Below, in pieces: positions 30,687 to 37,215 of a DNA stretch of 37,215 nt. The notes beneath the pieces are model-generated. The model saw nothing but the letters and a program-made list of their open reading frames with translations. It made no database searches and was not told where the DNA came from. The translations under genes and the position numbers were made by a program. Every line of letters starts with the position of its first letter. Position 1 is the first letter of the stretch. Source of the stretch: Pseudomonadota bacterium. Lineage in GTDB: Bacteria > Pseudomonadota > Gammaproteobacteria > Burkholderiales > Burkholderiaceae_C. Location: contig JAUNTQ010000026.1 of assembly GCA_030538605.1 (NCBI GenBank), forward strand, positions 1 to 37,215, written 5' to 3'.

Positions 30687-31177
30687 AACTCAAGTTCCCA
30701 GTGCTCGCCGACCAGCTCGTGCCCGTAGCCGTGATACGGCTCGCTGGCGATCAGCGTGAACCCGCGCCTGGCATAGATGGCGCGCGCCGCCAGCAGATTG
30801 GCGTTGGTCCACAGCACCAGCTTGGCGTAGCCCTTGTCGCGCGCGAAGGCGATGCATTCGTCCGTCAGCCGCCCGCCCAGCCCCAGTCCGCGCGCGGCGG
30901 GCGTGAGGATGAGCAGGCGCAGCTGCGCCTCCGTCTTACTCTTGCGCACGACGAACACGGCGCCCACGCGCTCGCCATCCAGTTCGGCGATCCAGCCGCG
31001 CTCCCATGCAGGGTCGTGCGAGCGAATCGTCTGCGCGGCGATCTCGGCCACCAGCGCCTCGAAGTCGCTGCTCCAGCCGAATTCGTCCCAGTACAGCGCG
31101 CCATGCTGCTGCACCACCCAGCCCATGTCGCCGGGACGCGGATCGCGCAGCCGCACGTTGTGGACGCGGTCGTTCAT
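30683..31177 (-). CDS. GNAT-family N-acetyltransferase
   Basis: 164 residues from ATG 31177. It contains VRLRDPRPGDMGWVVQQHGA, then AELDGERVGAVFVVRKS, AQLRLLILTPAARGLGLGGR (acetyl-CoA loop LxxxPxxRGxGxG) and ANLLAARAIYARRGF, typical for GNAT motifs A and B. Substrate unknown. The decayed MFS gene follows immediately. ppnP stops 5 bp upstream, so the two are probably co-transcribed. Confidence 0.88.
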   Translation of the reverse strand: MNDRVHNVRLRDPRPGDMGWVVQQHGALYWDEFGWSSDFEALVAEIAAQTIRSHDPAWERGWIAELDGERVGAVFVVRKSKTEAQLRLLILTPAARGLGLGGRLTDECIAFARDKGYAKLVLWTNANLLAARAIYARRGFTLIASEPYHGYGHELVGEHWELEF

Positions 31178-31182
31178 CGTGG

Positions 31183-31500
31183 TCAACCGAAGTGGCAAAT
31201 GTAGTGATACGCCTCGGCCACGCGGATGTCGAACGACGAGTTGGCCGGGATGCTGAACTGCTCGCCCGGGCCGGATTTTTTCCACTCGTCGCTGCCCGCC
31301 AGCTTGTATTCGCAGCTGCCGCCCACGCATTCCATCACCTCGGCCGCGCCGGTGTTGAAGGTCAGCGTGGCGGGCAGCACCACGCCCACGCTTTTCTTGG
31401 TGCCATCGGCCAGCGTGAAGCCGTGCGAGACGCATTGGCCGCCAAAGTACACATTGGCTTGCGTGGTGAGGGTGACGTTGGGGATGGTGGCGGTGGTCAT
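31183..31500 (-). CDS. ppnP: Pyrimidine/purine nucleoside phosphorylase (DUF1255)
   Basis: 105 residues. PNVTLTTQANVYFGGQCVSH, FTLADGTKKSVGVVLPATLT and FNTGAAEVMECVGGSCEYKL match the short cupin-like PpnP family, followed by FSIPANSSFDIRVAEAYHYI. It splits nucleosides with phosphate to base and pentose-1-phosphate. Length is normal. It is divergent from trmJ with 64 bp between. Confidence 0.93.
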   Translation of the reverse strand: MTTATIPNVTLTTQANVYFGGQCVSHGFTLADGTKKSVGVVLPATLTFNTGAAEVMECVGGSCEYKLAGSDEWKKSGPGEQFSIPANSSFDIRVAEAYHYICHFG

Positions 31501-31564
31501 GACAAAAACAAAGGCTGGTGTTGGAACAGCGGGCGATGTTAGCCGCGCGGCGACAATCGCCCGC

Positions 31565-32347
31565 ATGCCCATGCCCCGCACCCGCTTCATCCTCATCGAC
31601 ACAAGCCACGCCGGCAACGTGGGCGCGGTGGCGCGCGCCATGAAGGTGATGGGCTTTGACGACCTGGTGCTGGTCAACCCGCGCTGGCCCGACGTGCTTC
31701 AGCGCCCCGAAGCCATCGAGCGTGCCAGCGGTGCCACCGACGTGCTGGCGCGCGCCCGCAGCGTGCCCACGCTGGACGAGGCGCTGCACGGCATGACCCA
31801 CCTGTGCGCCACGGCCATGACGCCGCGCGACTTCGGCCCGCCCACGCGCAGTCCGCGGGCGCACTTTGATGTGCTATTGAAAAAAGAGCTTTCAGCGCTT
31901 GATGGACAAGCGCTGGAGGCTGATTTGGCTCCAAACCCACCCGAAGGCATCGCCTTTCTTTTCGGCAGCGAACGCTACGGCATGAAGAACGACGACGTAT
32001 ACCGTTGCCACGTCGCCCTCAGCATTCCCACGCACCCCGACTACGGCTCGCTCAACATCGCCGCCGCCGTGCAACTGATCGCCTACGACTGGCGGCAGGC
32101 CTTGGGTGGCTTCGATGCAAGCCCCGCAACCGACGCACCCGCGCTGGCCGACGCCGCCCAAGTCGCGGGCATGCTGGCGCACTGGCAGCAGGCGCTGATC
32201 GACGTCGGCTTTCTCGACCCCGCCGCCCCCAAAAAACTCATGCCGCGCCTGCAACAGCTTTTCAACCGCGCGCAGCCGACGCCCGAGGAAATCCACATCC
32301 TGCGCGGCATTGCGAAGGCGATGCAGGGTGTGCGACATGACAAATGA
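31565..32347 (+). CDS. trmJ: tRNA (cytidine/uridine-2'-O)-methyltransferase TrmJ (SpoU family)
   Basis: 260 residues from ATG 31565; an ATG at 31571 is equally possible. SPOUT motifs: FILIDTSHAGNVGAVARAMK (motif 1), IAFLFGSERYGMKNDDVYRC (motif 2) and SLNIAAAVQLIAYDWRQAL (motif 3). It methylates the ribose at position 32 of tRNAs using SAM. Between motif 1 and 2 lies DVLLKKELSALDGQALEADL, encoded by a palindromic repeat read in frame (about residues 108-118). The catalytic parts are intact. cysE follows on the same strand with about 130 bp between. Confidence 0.92.
   Translation: MPMPRTRFILIDTSHAGNVGAVARAMKVMGFDDLVLVNPRWPDVLQRPEAIERASGATDVLARARSVPTLDEALHGMTHLCATAMTPRDFGPPTRSPRAHFDVLLKKELSALDGQALEADLAPNPPEGIAFLFGSERYGMKNDDVYRCHVALSIPTHPDYGSLNIAAAVQLIAYDWRQALGGFDASPATDAPALADAAQVAGMLAHWQQALIDVGFLDPAAPKKLMPRLQQLFNRAQPTPEEIHILRGIAKAMQGVRHDK
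31893..31915. repeat. Palindromic repeat inside trmJ
   Basis: CAGCGCTTG-ATGGA-CAAGCGCTG, a 9-bp perfect dyad with 5-bp centre. It encodes part of a linker in TrmJ in frame. The flanks (GCTATTGAAAAAAGAGC and GGAGGCTGATTTGGC) are AT-richer than the gene and recall the dispersed hairpin elements elsewhere in the window. Confidence 0.55.
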
Positions 32348-32396
32348 CAAAATGACTGGCGCTGGCGCGCCATGACGAAATGATCGGCGCGGCGTC

Positions 32397-32437
32397 CGGT
32401 CATTGGTCATGTGCCGTCAGGCGCGGTCATTGGTCAT
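32397..32437. repeat. 14-bp direct repeat upstream of cysE
   Basis: CGGTCATTGGTCAT occurs at 32397-32410 and 32424-32437. The upstream stretch (from 32340) also repeats ATGACAAAATGAC-like runs. Function unknown; could be regulatory or simple repetition. Confidence 0.4.
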
Positions 32438-32476
32438 TCGCCGCGCACCCGTCTTGAACGCCGAATTTCCCCATCC

Positions 32477-33247
32477 ATGCTGAAACGCATCCGCTCCTAC
32501 ACCCAGGCCATCCTCGAACGCGACCCCGCCGCGCGCAGCGTGTGGGATGTGGTGTTTTCCTACCCCGGTTTTCATGCGCTGGTGCTGCACCGCGTCGCGC
32601 ATGCGCTGTGGCGGCGCGGCTGGCTGTGGCTGGCGCGCTGGATCTCGCACTGGGGGCGCTTCCTGACGGGCATCGAAATCCACCCCGGCGCGACGATTGG
32701 CGAGCGCGTGTTCATCGACCACGGCATGGGCGTGGTGATTGGCGAGACGGCCGAAATCGGCGACGACTGCACCATCTACCAGGGCGTGACGCTGGGCGGC
32801 ACCTCATTGACCAAAGGCAGCAAGCGCCACCCCACGCTGGGCAAGGGCGTCATCGTGGGCGCCAACAGCCAGGTGCTGGGCGGCTTCACGGTGGGCGACG
32901 GGGCCAAGATCGGTTCATCCGCCGTGGTCACCAAGCCGGTGCCCGCAGGTGCCACGGCGGTGGGCAACCCGGCGCGCATCATCCAGCAGGACGACGCCGC
33001 CAAGCGTGAAGCCACCGCCGCCAAGCTGGGCTTTTCGGCCTACGGCATCACGCAAAGCGACGACCCGGTGAGCCAGGCGCTGCGCGGCCTGATCGACGGC
33101 ACGGCCAGCCAGGAGCACCAGATCGCGCTGCTGTGGCAGGCGGTTGAAAAGCTGGCCTGCAAGCTTGATCCGGACTGCGTGCCGAAAGACGCTGCGAAGG
33201 AAGAAAGCTTCGAGGCGGACAAGTGGAACGAGGTGGTGGGCAAGTGA
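32477..33247 (+). CDS. cysE: Serine O-acetyltransferase
   Basis: 256 residues, the shorter CysE type. The N-terminal helices ([20 protein letters not shown]) precede a left-handed beta-helix built of hexapeptides: [60 protein letters not shown]. Catalytic pair D81-H82 (FIDHG) and the GGTSL and KRHPTLG (H118) loops are present. It makes O-acetylserine from serine and acetyl-CoA, the first step to cysteine. A long C-terminal tail ends in NEVVGK. Not adjacent to iscR, unlike many orthologues. Confidence 0.94.
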   Translation: MLKRIRSYTQAILERDPAARSVWDVVFSYPGFHALVLHRVAHALWRRGWLWLARWISHWGRFLTGIEIHPGATIGERVFIDHGMGVVIGETAEIGDDCTIYQGVTLGGTSLTKGSKRHPTLGKGVIVGANSQVLGGFTVGDGAKIGSSAVVTKPVPAGATAVGNPARIIQQDDAAKREATAAKLGFSAYGITQSDDPVSQALRGLIDGTASQEHQIALLWQAVEKLACKLDPDCVPKDAAKEESFEADKWNEVVGK

Positions 33248-33260
33248 CCGACGGCTGTCG

Positions 33261-33683
33261 TCAAACCGGCAGCAACGTCAGCCGCTCTGCCGGCAGCAGC
33301 TTGACGAAATCGCGGTCGAACGTGACCAGCGTCAGCCCACGCGCCAGTACCTGCGCGGCGATCCAGGCATCGGGCAGGTCGTTGGCACGCAACTGGTGGC
33401 GCTGGCACAAGTCTTTCAGTTGGGGCCACTCGTCGCATGTACGGCTGCCTGCCGGTGAGGCCGCTGGCCTGAGCGCTTCGACAAACGCCAGCGCGGCGTC
33501 GATGGGCGTCGGTTCAGCGAATACCTTGGGGTGCGTGACCAGGCGCAGAAAGCTGGCCACCACGGTCGGCAGCAACGTCAGGCTTTGGCTGGACACGACC
33601 GATTGAAGCCACGCATGGGCAGCGGTGTGGTGCGGATGGTCTGTGCGTGAGGCCGCCACCAGCACGTTGACGTCGGGCGTCAC
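33261..33683 (-). CDS. vapC: PIN-domain ribonuclease toxin, VapC type
   Basis: 140 residues. PIN acidic residues are D4 (TPDVNVLVAA), D105 (NDLPDAWIAA) and D123/D125 (VTFDRDF). The usual Glu of the second motif is not present; the place reads VVASFLRLVTHPKVF, which is the SFLR-VTHP pattern of the MT3492-like VapC branch. It would cut RNA or tRNA when the antitoxin is degraded. Its ATG overlaps the antitoxin stop by 4 bp (33680-33683). Convergent with cysE. Confidence 0.88.
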   Translation of the reverse strand: MTPDVNVLVAASRTDHPHHTAAHAWLQSVVSSQSLTLLPTVVASFLRLVTHPKVFAEPTPIDAALAFVEALRPAASPAGSRTCDEWPQLKDLCQRHQLRANDLPDAWIAAQVLARGLTLVTFDRDFVKLLPAERLTLLPV

Positions 33684-33937
33684 GTGTTGTCTTCCGCCGC
33701 AGCCATCAGAGACTTGTTGCTCAACGGATCAAGCCCCGGCATCAGTCCCTGACGACCTGCAAACACGGGCAGGTGCACCGCACGGGGTGGCGTGCTGTCG
33801 GCTGCATCCGCTTCGCCGCGTGCGTAACGCGCCAGAAACTCCCGCACCTTGGCGCTGACCGAGGTGCCTTCTTCAATCGCACGCAGGCGGGCCTTGCGGA
33901 CAGTGTTCTCGTCAAGGGAGATGGTCAAATTGGTCAT
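33680..33937 (-). CDS. vapB: Antitoxin of the VapBC pair
   Basis: 85 residues. The N-terminal MTNLTISLDENTVRKARLRA and IEEGTSVSAKVREFLARYAR fit a ribbon-helix-helix DNA-binding fold, followed by a flexible tail that should wrap the toxin. The gene precedes and overlaps vapC. It probably autoregulates through the nested dyad just upstream (33944-33978). No strong Shine-Dalgarno is seen. Confidence 0.85.
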   Translation of the reverse strand: MTNLTISLDENTVRKARLRAIEEGTSVSAKVREFLARYARGEADAADSTPPRAVHLPVFAGRQGLMPGLDPLSNKSLMAAAEDNT

Positions 33938-33943
33938 GATGGG

Positions 33944-33978
33944 TTCACGAAGTTACGTGTGGCACGTATTTTCGTGAA
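33944..33978. promoter_or_regulatory. Nested palindrome operator of vapBC
   Basis: TTCACGAA (33944-33951) pairs with TTCGTGAA (33971-33978), and inside it TACGTG (33954-33959) pairs with CACGTA (33963-33968); the centre is TGG. All arms are perfect. It ends 7 bp before the antitoxin start, where RHH antitoxins usually bind their own promoter. Confidence 0.65.
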
Positions 33979-33992
33979 TCATGGCCACCGGG

Positions 33993-34586
33993 TCAAGCCG
34001 AAGCCTGCCGCACCGCGCTCTTGGGCCGAAACGCCTTGCACACCGCGTCATCCGTTTCCAGATACGGCCCGCCGATCAGGTCGATGCAGTAGGGCACGGC
34101 GGCGAAGATGCCGTGGACTTTCTGTGCGCCGCTGGCGTCTTTCAATCCCTCCAGCGTCTCGGCAATCGCCTTGGGCTGCCCGGGCAGGTTGATGATGAGG
34201 CTCTGGCCGCGAATCACGGCGACTTGGCGCGACAAGATAGCCGTGGGCACGAAGGCCAGGCTGATCTGGCGCATTTGCTCGCCAAAGCCGGGCATCACCT
34301 TGTCGGCCACGGCCAGCGTGGCTTCGGGCGTGACGTCGCGCACGGCGGGGCCGGTGCCGCCGGTGGTCAGCACCAGGGCGCAGCCGGCATCGACCAGCTC
34401 GACGAGCGTGCGGCTGATGGTGGCTTGCTCGTCGGGGATCAGGCGCGGGGCGAAGGTGATCGGGTTTTTCAGCGCCTTGGTCAGCCAGTCTTGCAGCGCG
34501 GGCAGGCCCTTGTCTTCATACGCACCTTGAGAAGCGCGGTCGCTGATGGAGACGATGCCGATGGTGACGGGGTCGTGGGCGTTCAT
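33993..34586 (-). CDS. mogA: Molybdopterin adenylyltransferase
   Basis: 197 residues. VTIGIVSISDRASQGAYEDK opens the MoaB/Mog fold; ALVLTTGGTGPAVRDVTPEA carries the TTGGTG-x3-RDxTPEA signature; SLIINLPGQPKAIAETLE contains the LPG loop. It adenylates molybdopterin before Mo insertion. Length is normal for MogA. A partial hairpin repeat lies just upstream of its start. The gap to vapB holds only the vapBC operator. Confidence 0.94.
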   Translation of the reverse strand: MNAHDPVTIGIVSISDRASQGAYEDKGLPALQDWLTKALKNPITFAPRLIPDEQATISRTLVELVDAGCALVLTTGGTGPAVRDVTPEATLAVADKVMPGFGEQMRQISLAFVPTAILSRQVAVIRGQSLIINLPGQPKAIAETLEGLKDASGAQKVHGIFAAVPYCIDLIGGPYLETDDAVCKAFRPKSAVRQASA

Positions 34587-34588
34587 TT

Positions 34589-34620
34589 GAAGCTACTATT
34601 TAAATGATAGCTGGTTACGC
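34589..34620. repeat. Partial copy of a family-A hairpin leader
   Basis: GAAGCTACTATTTAAATGAT then AGCTGGTTACGC. The beginning of the hairpin element at 3089 reads GAAGCTATTGATAGCTGCTT. AGCTA and TAGCT within it form a small dyad. It begins 3 bp upstream of the mogA start and may contribute to its promoter or leader. Confidence 0.4.
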
Positions 34621-34674
34621 TTTGTGGGTGGGCGCTGGCGGCGATATGGACATGAAAACGAAAACCGGACGCAG

Positions 34675-34786
34675 AGGACGCAAAGGATTCGCAGAAGACG
34701 CAAAAAAGAAAACGAAATTTTGGCTGTTTCTTTTGCGTCCTCTGCGTAATCTTTGCGTCCTTGGCATGAGGCTGTTCGGCTGTTTG
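34675..34786. repeat. GGACGCAAAG-type inverted repeat element
   Basis: AGGACGCAAAGGATTCGCAG (34675-34694, continuing to 34705) is inverted imperfectly at 34731-34762. The right flank GGCATGAGGCTGTTCGGCTG (34763-34782) matches, inverted, the block at 16504-16528. It fills the gap between mogA and darP. No ORF. Confidence 0.6.
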
Positions 34787-34812
34787 AAATGGTGCGCCGC
34801 CACCGATGGTGT

Positions 34813-35490
34813 TCAGGCGCGGCTGTCGCCGTCGCCATTCACCGGCTGCGCCTGCGGCGCGTCCGCTTCGGCCTCGGCCAGCGCGGCCATCACCAGTTGA
34901 AACAGCTCGCGGTAGGCGCGGCTTTGGCGCGGGGCTTGGCCGGTGGCTTCAGCCACGCGGGCTTCGGCGGCGGCGGGGGCGTCTTTGCGGGCCTGGCGCA
35001 CCAGGGCGCGCAGCTGCTGCACGTCGGTGGCCGGAAACTGCGTGACCCAGTCGCTGGCGGCGGTGTCGTCGGCGATCAGGCGCTCGCGCCAGTTTTCGGC
35101 GGTGTGCAGGCGCAGCGTGTCGGCGGCAGAGCCTTTGCGCTGCACGTCCAGCGCGGCGCGGATGGCGGCGGTTTGCTCGTCATCGAGCTGGCGCATGAGC
35201 TTGCCCACGAGCTGGCTCTGGCGGCGGCGGCCTTCGAAGTGGGTGATGCGCTTGAGCTCGGCCAGCGCGTCGATGAGCTTGGTGGGCAGATCGAGCGGCT
35301 CGAACAAATCGCGCCGCAGCGTCAGCAGCTGCTCGCCCAGCGCTTGCAGCTCGGCGCTTTGCGCTTTCAGCTCGGTCTTGCTGGGGGCGTCGCCGCCTTT
35401 GAGTTCGCGCTTGAGCTCCAGGTCCAGCTCGCTGCCTTCGGCAACGAAGTGGCCGCGCACGAAGTAGCCTTTCTTGGGTTTGCGGGACAT
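34813..35490 (-). CDS. darP: Ribosome-associated protein DarP (YjgA, DUF615)
   Basis: 225 residues from ATG 35490 (MSRKPKKGYFVRG), preferred because the family begins with a basic run; an upstream start at 35547 would overlap pmbA. SKTELKAQSAELQALGEQLL, LIDALAELKRITHFEGRRRQ and SQLVGKLMRQLDDEQTAAIR are the conserved core. It assists late assembly of the 50S subunit. A Comamonadaceae-typical divergent pair with pmbA, only 40 bp apart. Confidence 0.92.
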   Translation of the reverse strand: MSRKPKKGYFVRGHFVAEGSELDLELKRELKGGDAPSKTELKAQSAELQALGEQLLTLRRDLFEPLDLPTKLIDALAELKRITHFEGRRRQSQLVGKLMRQLDDEQTAAIRAALDVQRKGSAADTLRLHTAENWRERLIADDTAASDWVTQFPATDVQQLRALVRQARKDAPAAAEARVAEATGQAPRQSRAYRELFQLVMAALAEAEADAPQAQPVNGDGDSRA

Positions 35491-35530
35491 GCTTGGGTAC
35501 AAAAAAGTGGACAAGTATGATGCCATCACT

Positions 35531-36904
35531 ATGCAAGACACATCCAAAGCCCAGCCGGGCTTTTCTTATTCCCGCTCATTTTTTGAGAGCTTGGTGGACC
35601 ACGCGCTGGCCCATGCCAAAAAGCTGGGCGCCACCGATGCGGGGGCCGAGGCGTCCGAAGGCGCGGGCCTCTCCGTCAGCGTGCGCATGGGCGAGCTGGA
35701 GACGGTGGAGCGCAACCGCGACAAGTCGCTGGGCGTGACGGTGTATGTGGGCCAGCGGCGCGGCAACGCAAGCACGTCGGACTTCTCGCCCGCGGCCATC
35801 GAGCAGACCGTGCAGGCGGCCTACGACATTGCGCGCTTCACCGCCGAAGACCCGGTGGCGGGCCTGCCCGATGCCGCCGACATTGCGCAGCCGCACGAGC
35901 AGCGCGACCTGGACTTGTTCCACCCCTGGCCCATCACCAGCGCGCAGGTCGCCGAGATGGCGCTGGCCTGCGAGGCGGCGGCGTTTGGCGCAGACAAGCG
36001 CATCACCAACAGCGAAGGCGCGGGCGTGTCGGCGCAGCAAAGCCACTTTTTCAGCGCGCACACGCGCGGCTTTCGCGGCGGCTATGCCAGCTCGCGCCAC
36101 AGCCTGTCGGTGGCACCCATTGCCGGAAAAGGCAATGACATGCAGCGCGATTACTGGTACAGCTCAGAGCGCAATGCGTGCGAGCTGGCCGACCCGCAAG
36201 CGGTGGGCCGCTACGCCGCCGAGCGCGCGCTCAGCCGACTGAAGAGCCGCAAGATCGGCACGCGCCAGTGCCCGGTGCTGTTCGAGTCGCCCCTGGCCGC
36301 GGGCCTGCTGGGCGGCTTCACGCAGGCCGTGAGCGGCGGCGCGCTGTACCGCAAGACGACGTTCTTGCTTGATTCGCTGGGCAAGAAGGTGTTGCCCAGC
36401 CACATCGACATCCATGAAGACCCCTTCATCGTCGGCGGCAAAGGCTCATCGCCGTTCGACGAAGAAGGTGTGCGCGTGCAGCCGCGCAAGGTGGTCGATG
36501 CGGGGCGGGTGGAGGGCTATTTCCTCAGCACCTACTCGGCGCGCAAGCTGGGCATGAAGACCACGGGCAACGCGGGCGGCTCGCACAACCTGATGCTGAC
36601 GTCGCGCCGCACGCGCGCAGGCGACGACCTGGACGAGATGCTGAAAAAGCTGGGCACGGGCCTGTTCGTGATCGAGCTGATGGGCCAGGGCGTGAACTAC
36701 GTGACGGGCGACTATTCGCGCGGGGCCAGCGGCTTCTGGGTGGAAAACGGCCGCATCGCCTATCCGGTGCAAGAAATCACCATCGCCGGCAACCTGCGCC
36801 AGATGCTGGCCGGCATCCAGGCCGTGGGGGCCGATGCGTATACCTATGGCGCGAAGACGGTGGGCTCGGTGCTGATCGACAGGATGATGGTGGCGGGGAG
36901 CTGA
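35531..36904 (+). CDS. pmbA: Metalloprotease PmbA (TldE)
   Basis: 457 residues from ATG 35531. GATDAGAEASEGAGLSVSVR and VERNRDKSLGVTVYVGQRRG are the typical N-terminal half; ITNSEGAGVSAQQSHFFSAH, CPVLFESPLAAGLLGGFTQA and EDPFIVGGKGSSPFDEEGVR follow, then GVNYVTGDYSRGASGFWVEN near the C-terminus. It works with TldD (metal subunit) in peptide maturation and CcdA antitoxin degradation; tldD is not in the window. A GGCGC-T5-GCGCC hairpin follows the stop at 36906-36920. Confidence 0.95.
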   Translation: MQDTSKAQPGFSYSRSFFESLVDHALAHAKKLGATDAGAEASEGAGLSVSVRMGELETVERNRDKSLGVTVYVGQRRGNASTSDFSPAAIEQTVQAAYDIARFTAEDPVAGLPDAADIAQPHEQRDLDLFHPWPITSAQVAEMALACEAAAFGADKRITNSEGAGVSAQQSHFFSAHTRGFRGGYASSRHSLSVAPIAGKGNDMQRDYWYSSERNACELADPQAVGRYAAERALSRLKSRKIGTRQCPVLFESPLAAGLLGGFTQAVSGGALYRKTTFLLDSLGKKVLPSHIDIHEDPFIVGGKGSSPFDEEGVRVQPRKVVDAGRVEGYFLSTYSARKLGMKTTGNAGGSHNLMLTSRRTRAGDDLDEMLKKLGTGLFVIELMGQGVNYVTGDYSRGASGFWVENGRIAYPVQEITIAGNLRQMLAGIQAVGADAYTYGAKTVGSVLIDRMMVAGS

Positions 36905-36976
36905 AGGCGCTTTTTGCGCCATCGCCGATGGCCGGGCGGCGCTTGGTCAGGCACTGATTTGGTAGTATTAAAAAAG

Positions 36977-37061
36977 GAGCTGCTTGCGTACGTTTTAAAA
37001 CGTTTTCAGGTATGAAGGTATCTGAAACTGCTTTAAAACGTACGCAAGCAACTCACTTTTT
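36977..37061. terminator. AT-rich hairpin element (family A) downstream of pmbA
   Basis: Arms of 33 nt at 36977-37009 and 37022-37054 with four mismatches and a 12-nt loop; outer end GAGCTGCTTGCGTACG. T-run 37057-37062 after it and A-run 36970-36975 before it. It follows the small hairpin after pmbA. Confidence 0.65.
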
Positions 37062-37107
37062 TATTACAGCCAACTCCGTAAGTAAGCCGATAGGCGCTTT
37101 GGCTGTT

Positions 37108-37212
37108 GGCCCCTTCCCCCGTTGGGGGAAGGCTGGGATGGGGGCTGACCACCTTTGATAAATCCACCGTGGTTGGCCCCCACCCCAACCCTCCCCCAGC
37201 GGGGGAGGGAGC
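37108..37212. repeat. GC-rich inverted repeat at the window end
   Basis: GGCCCCTTCCCCCGTTGGGG (37108 onward) and the inverted block CCAACCCTCCCCCAGCGGGG to 37212 face each other around about 29 bp. Each arm also folds on itself. This is a common type of dispersed repeat in Burkholderiales. It and the hairpin before it account for the gene-free 311 bp at the end. Confidence 0.55.
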
Positions 37213-37215
37213 AAG

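Noticed and set aside
1-37215. tRNA, rRNA or tmRNA genes
   Set aside because: No cloverleaf-like or rRNA-like stretches were found by eye; the hairpins have no CCA or anticodon features.

Overview
The window is high-GC DNA with the gene set and order of a betaproteobacterium, most likely Burkholderiales and probably Comamonadaceae (an Acidovorax, Comamonas or Alicycliphilus relative). The reasons are the strong GC bias at third codon positions, several orphan Bug-type (TctC) binding proteins, the divergent yajQ/murB and darP/pmbA pairs, and AT-rich hairpin repeats with ends AGCTGCTTGCGTA. The assignment is inference; no rRNA or tRNA gene was seen.

Layout. 0-1.5 kb: the end of a CaiB/BaiF CoA-transferase gene and a Bug binding-protein gene with a terminator-like hairpin in its leader. 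1.5-6.6 kb: a recJ-like fragment, then an RND efflux adaptor and pump separated by 436 bp of repeats. 6.6-8.4 kb: a compact two-gene module, an AAA15 (OLD/RloA-type) ATPase overlapping a small RloB-like TOPRIM protein, with its own promoter; this is the best candidate for a little-described defence system. 8.4-12.1 kb: a class I-like PHA synthase divergent from a PaaK-like adenylating enzyme, with an FNR/ANR-like box between them and a 21-codon leader ORF coupled to the ligase. 12.1-16.5 kb: a nested palindrome, an MFS transporter, a thioredoxin-like protein and a self-sufficient CYP116B-type P450 (heme, FMN, NADH and 2Fe-2S domains in one chain). 16.5-19.5 kb: a mosaic of dispersed repeats, an unknown membrane protein, an Lrp-type regulator and a divergent RhtA-like exporter. 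19.7-23.5 kb: a second Bug gene, a retropepsin-like protease, yajQ, murB and a small unknown gene.

23.6-29.7 kb looks like an acquired catabolic cassette: two acyl-CoA dehydrogenases, a CaiB-type CoA transferase, a MaoC-like protein and a Bug protein in one operon, divergent from a LysR regulator. It suggests uptake or sensing of an organic acid, CoA activation, dehydrogenation and a later hotdog-fold step; the substrate cannot be told from sequence. It abuts an apparently truncated ORF on the left and a decayed MFS gene on the right.

30.7-36.9 kb is mostly housekeeping: a GNAT acetyltransferase, ppnP, trmJ (with a palindromic repeat read in frame), cysE, a vapBC toxin-antitoxin pair with a 35-bp nested operator, mogA, darP and pmbA. 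The window ends in repeats.

The most striking non-coding feature is a family of hairpins (286-326, 3100-3184, 12217-12299, 19560-19646, 36977-37061). Their outer ends are conserved and their inner arms differ between copies, yet each copy remains self-complementary. Most sit just after genes and end in T-runs.
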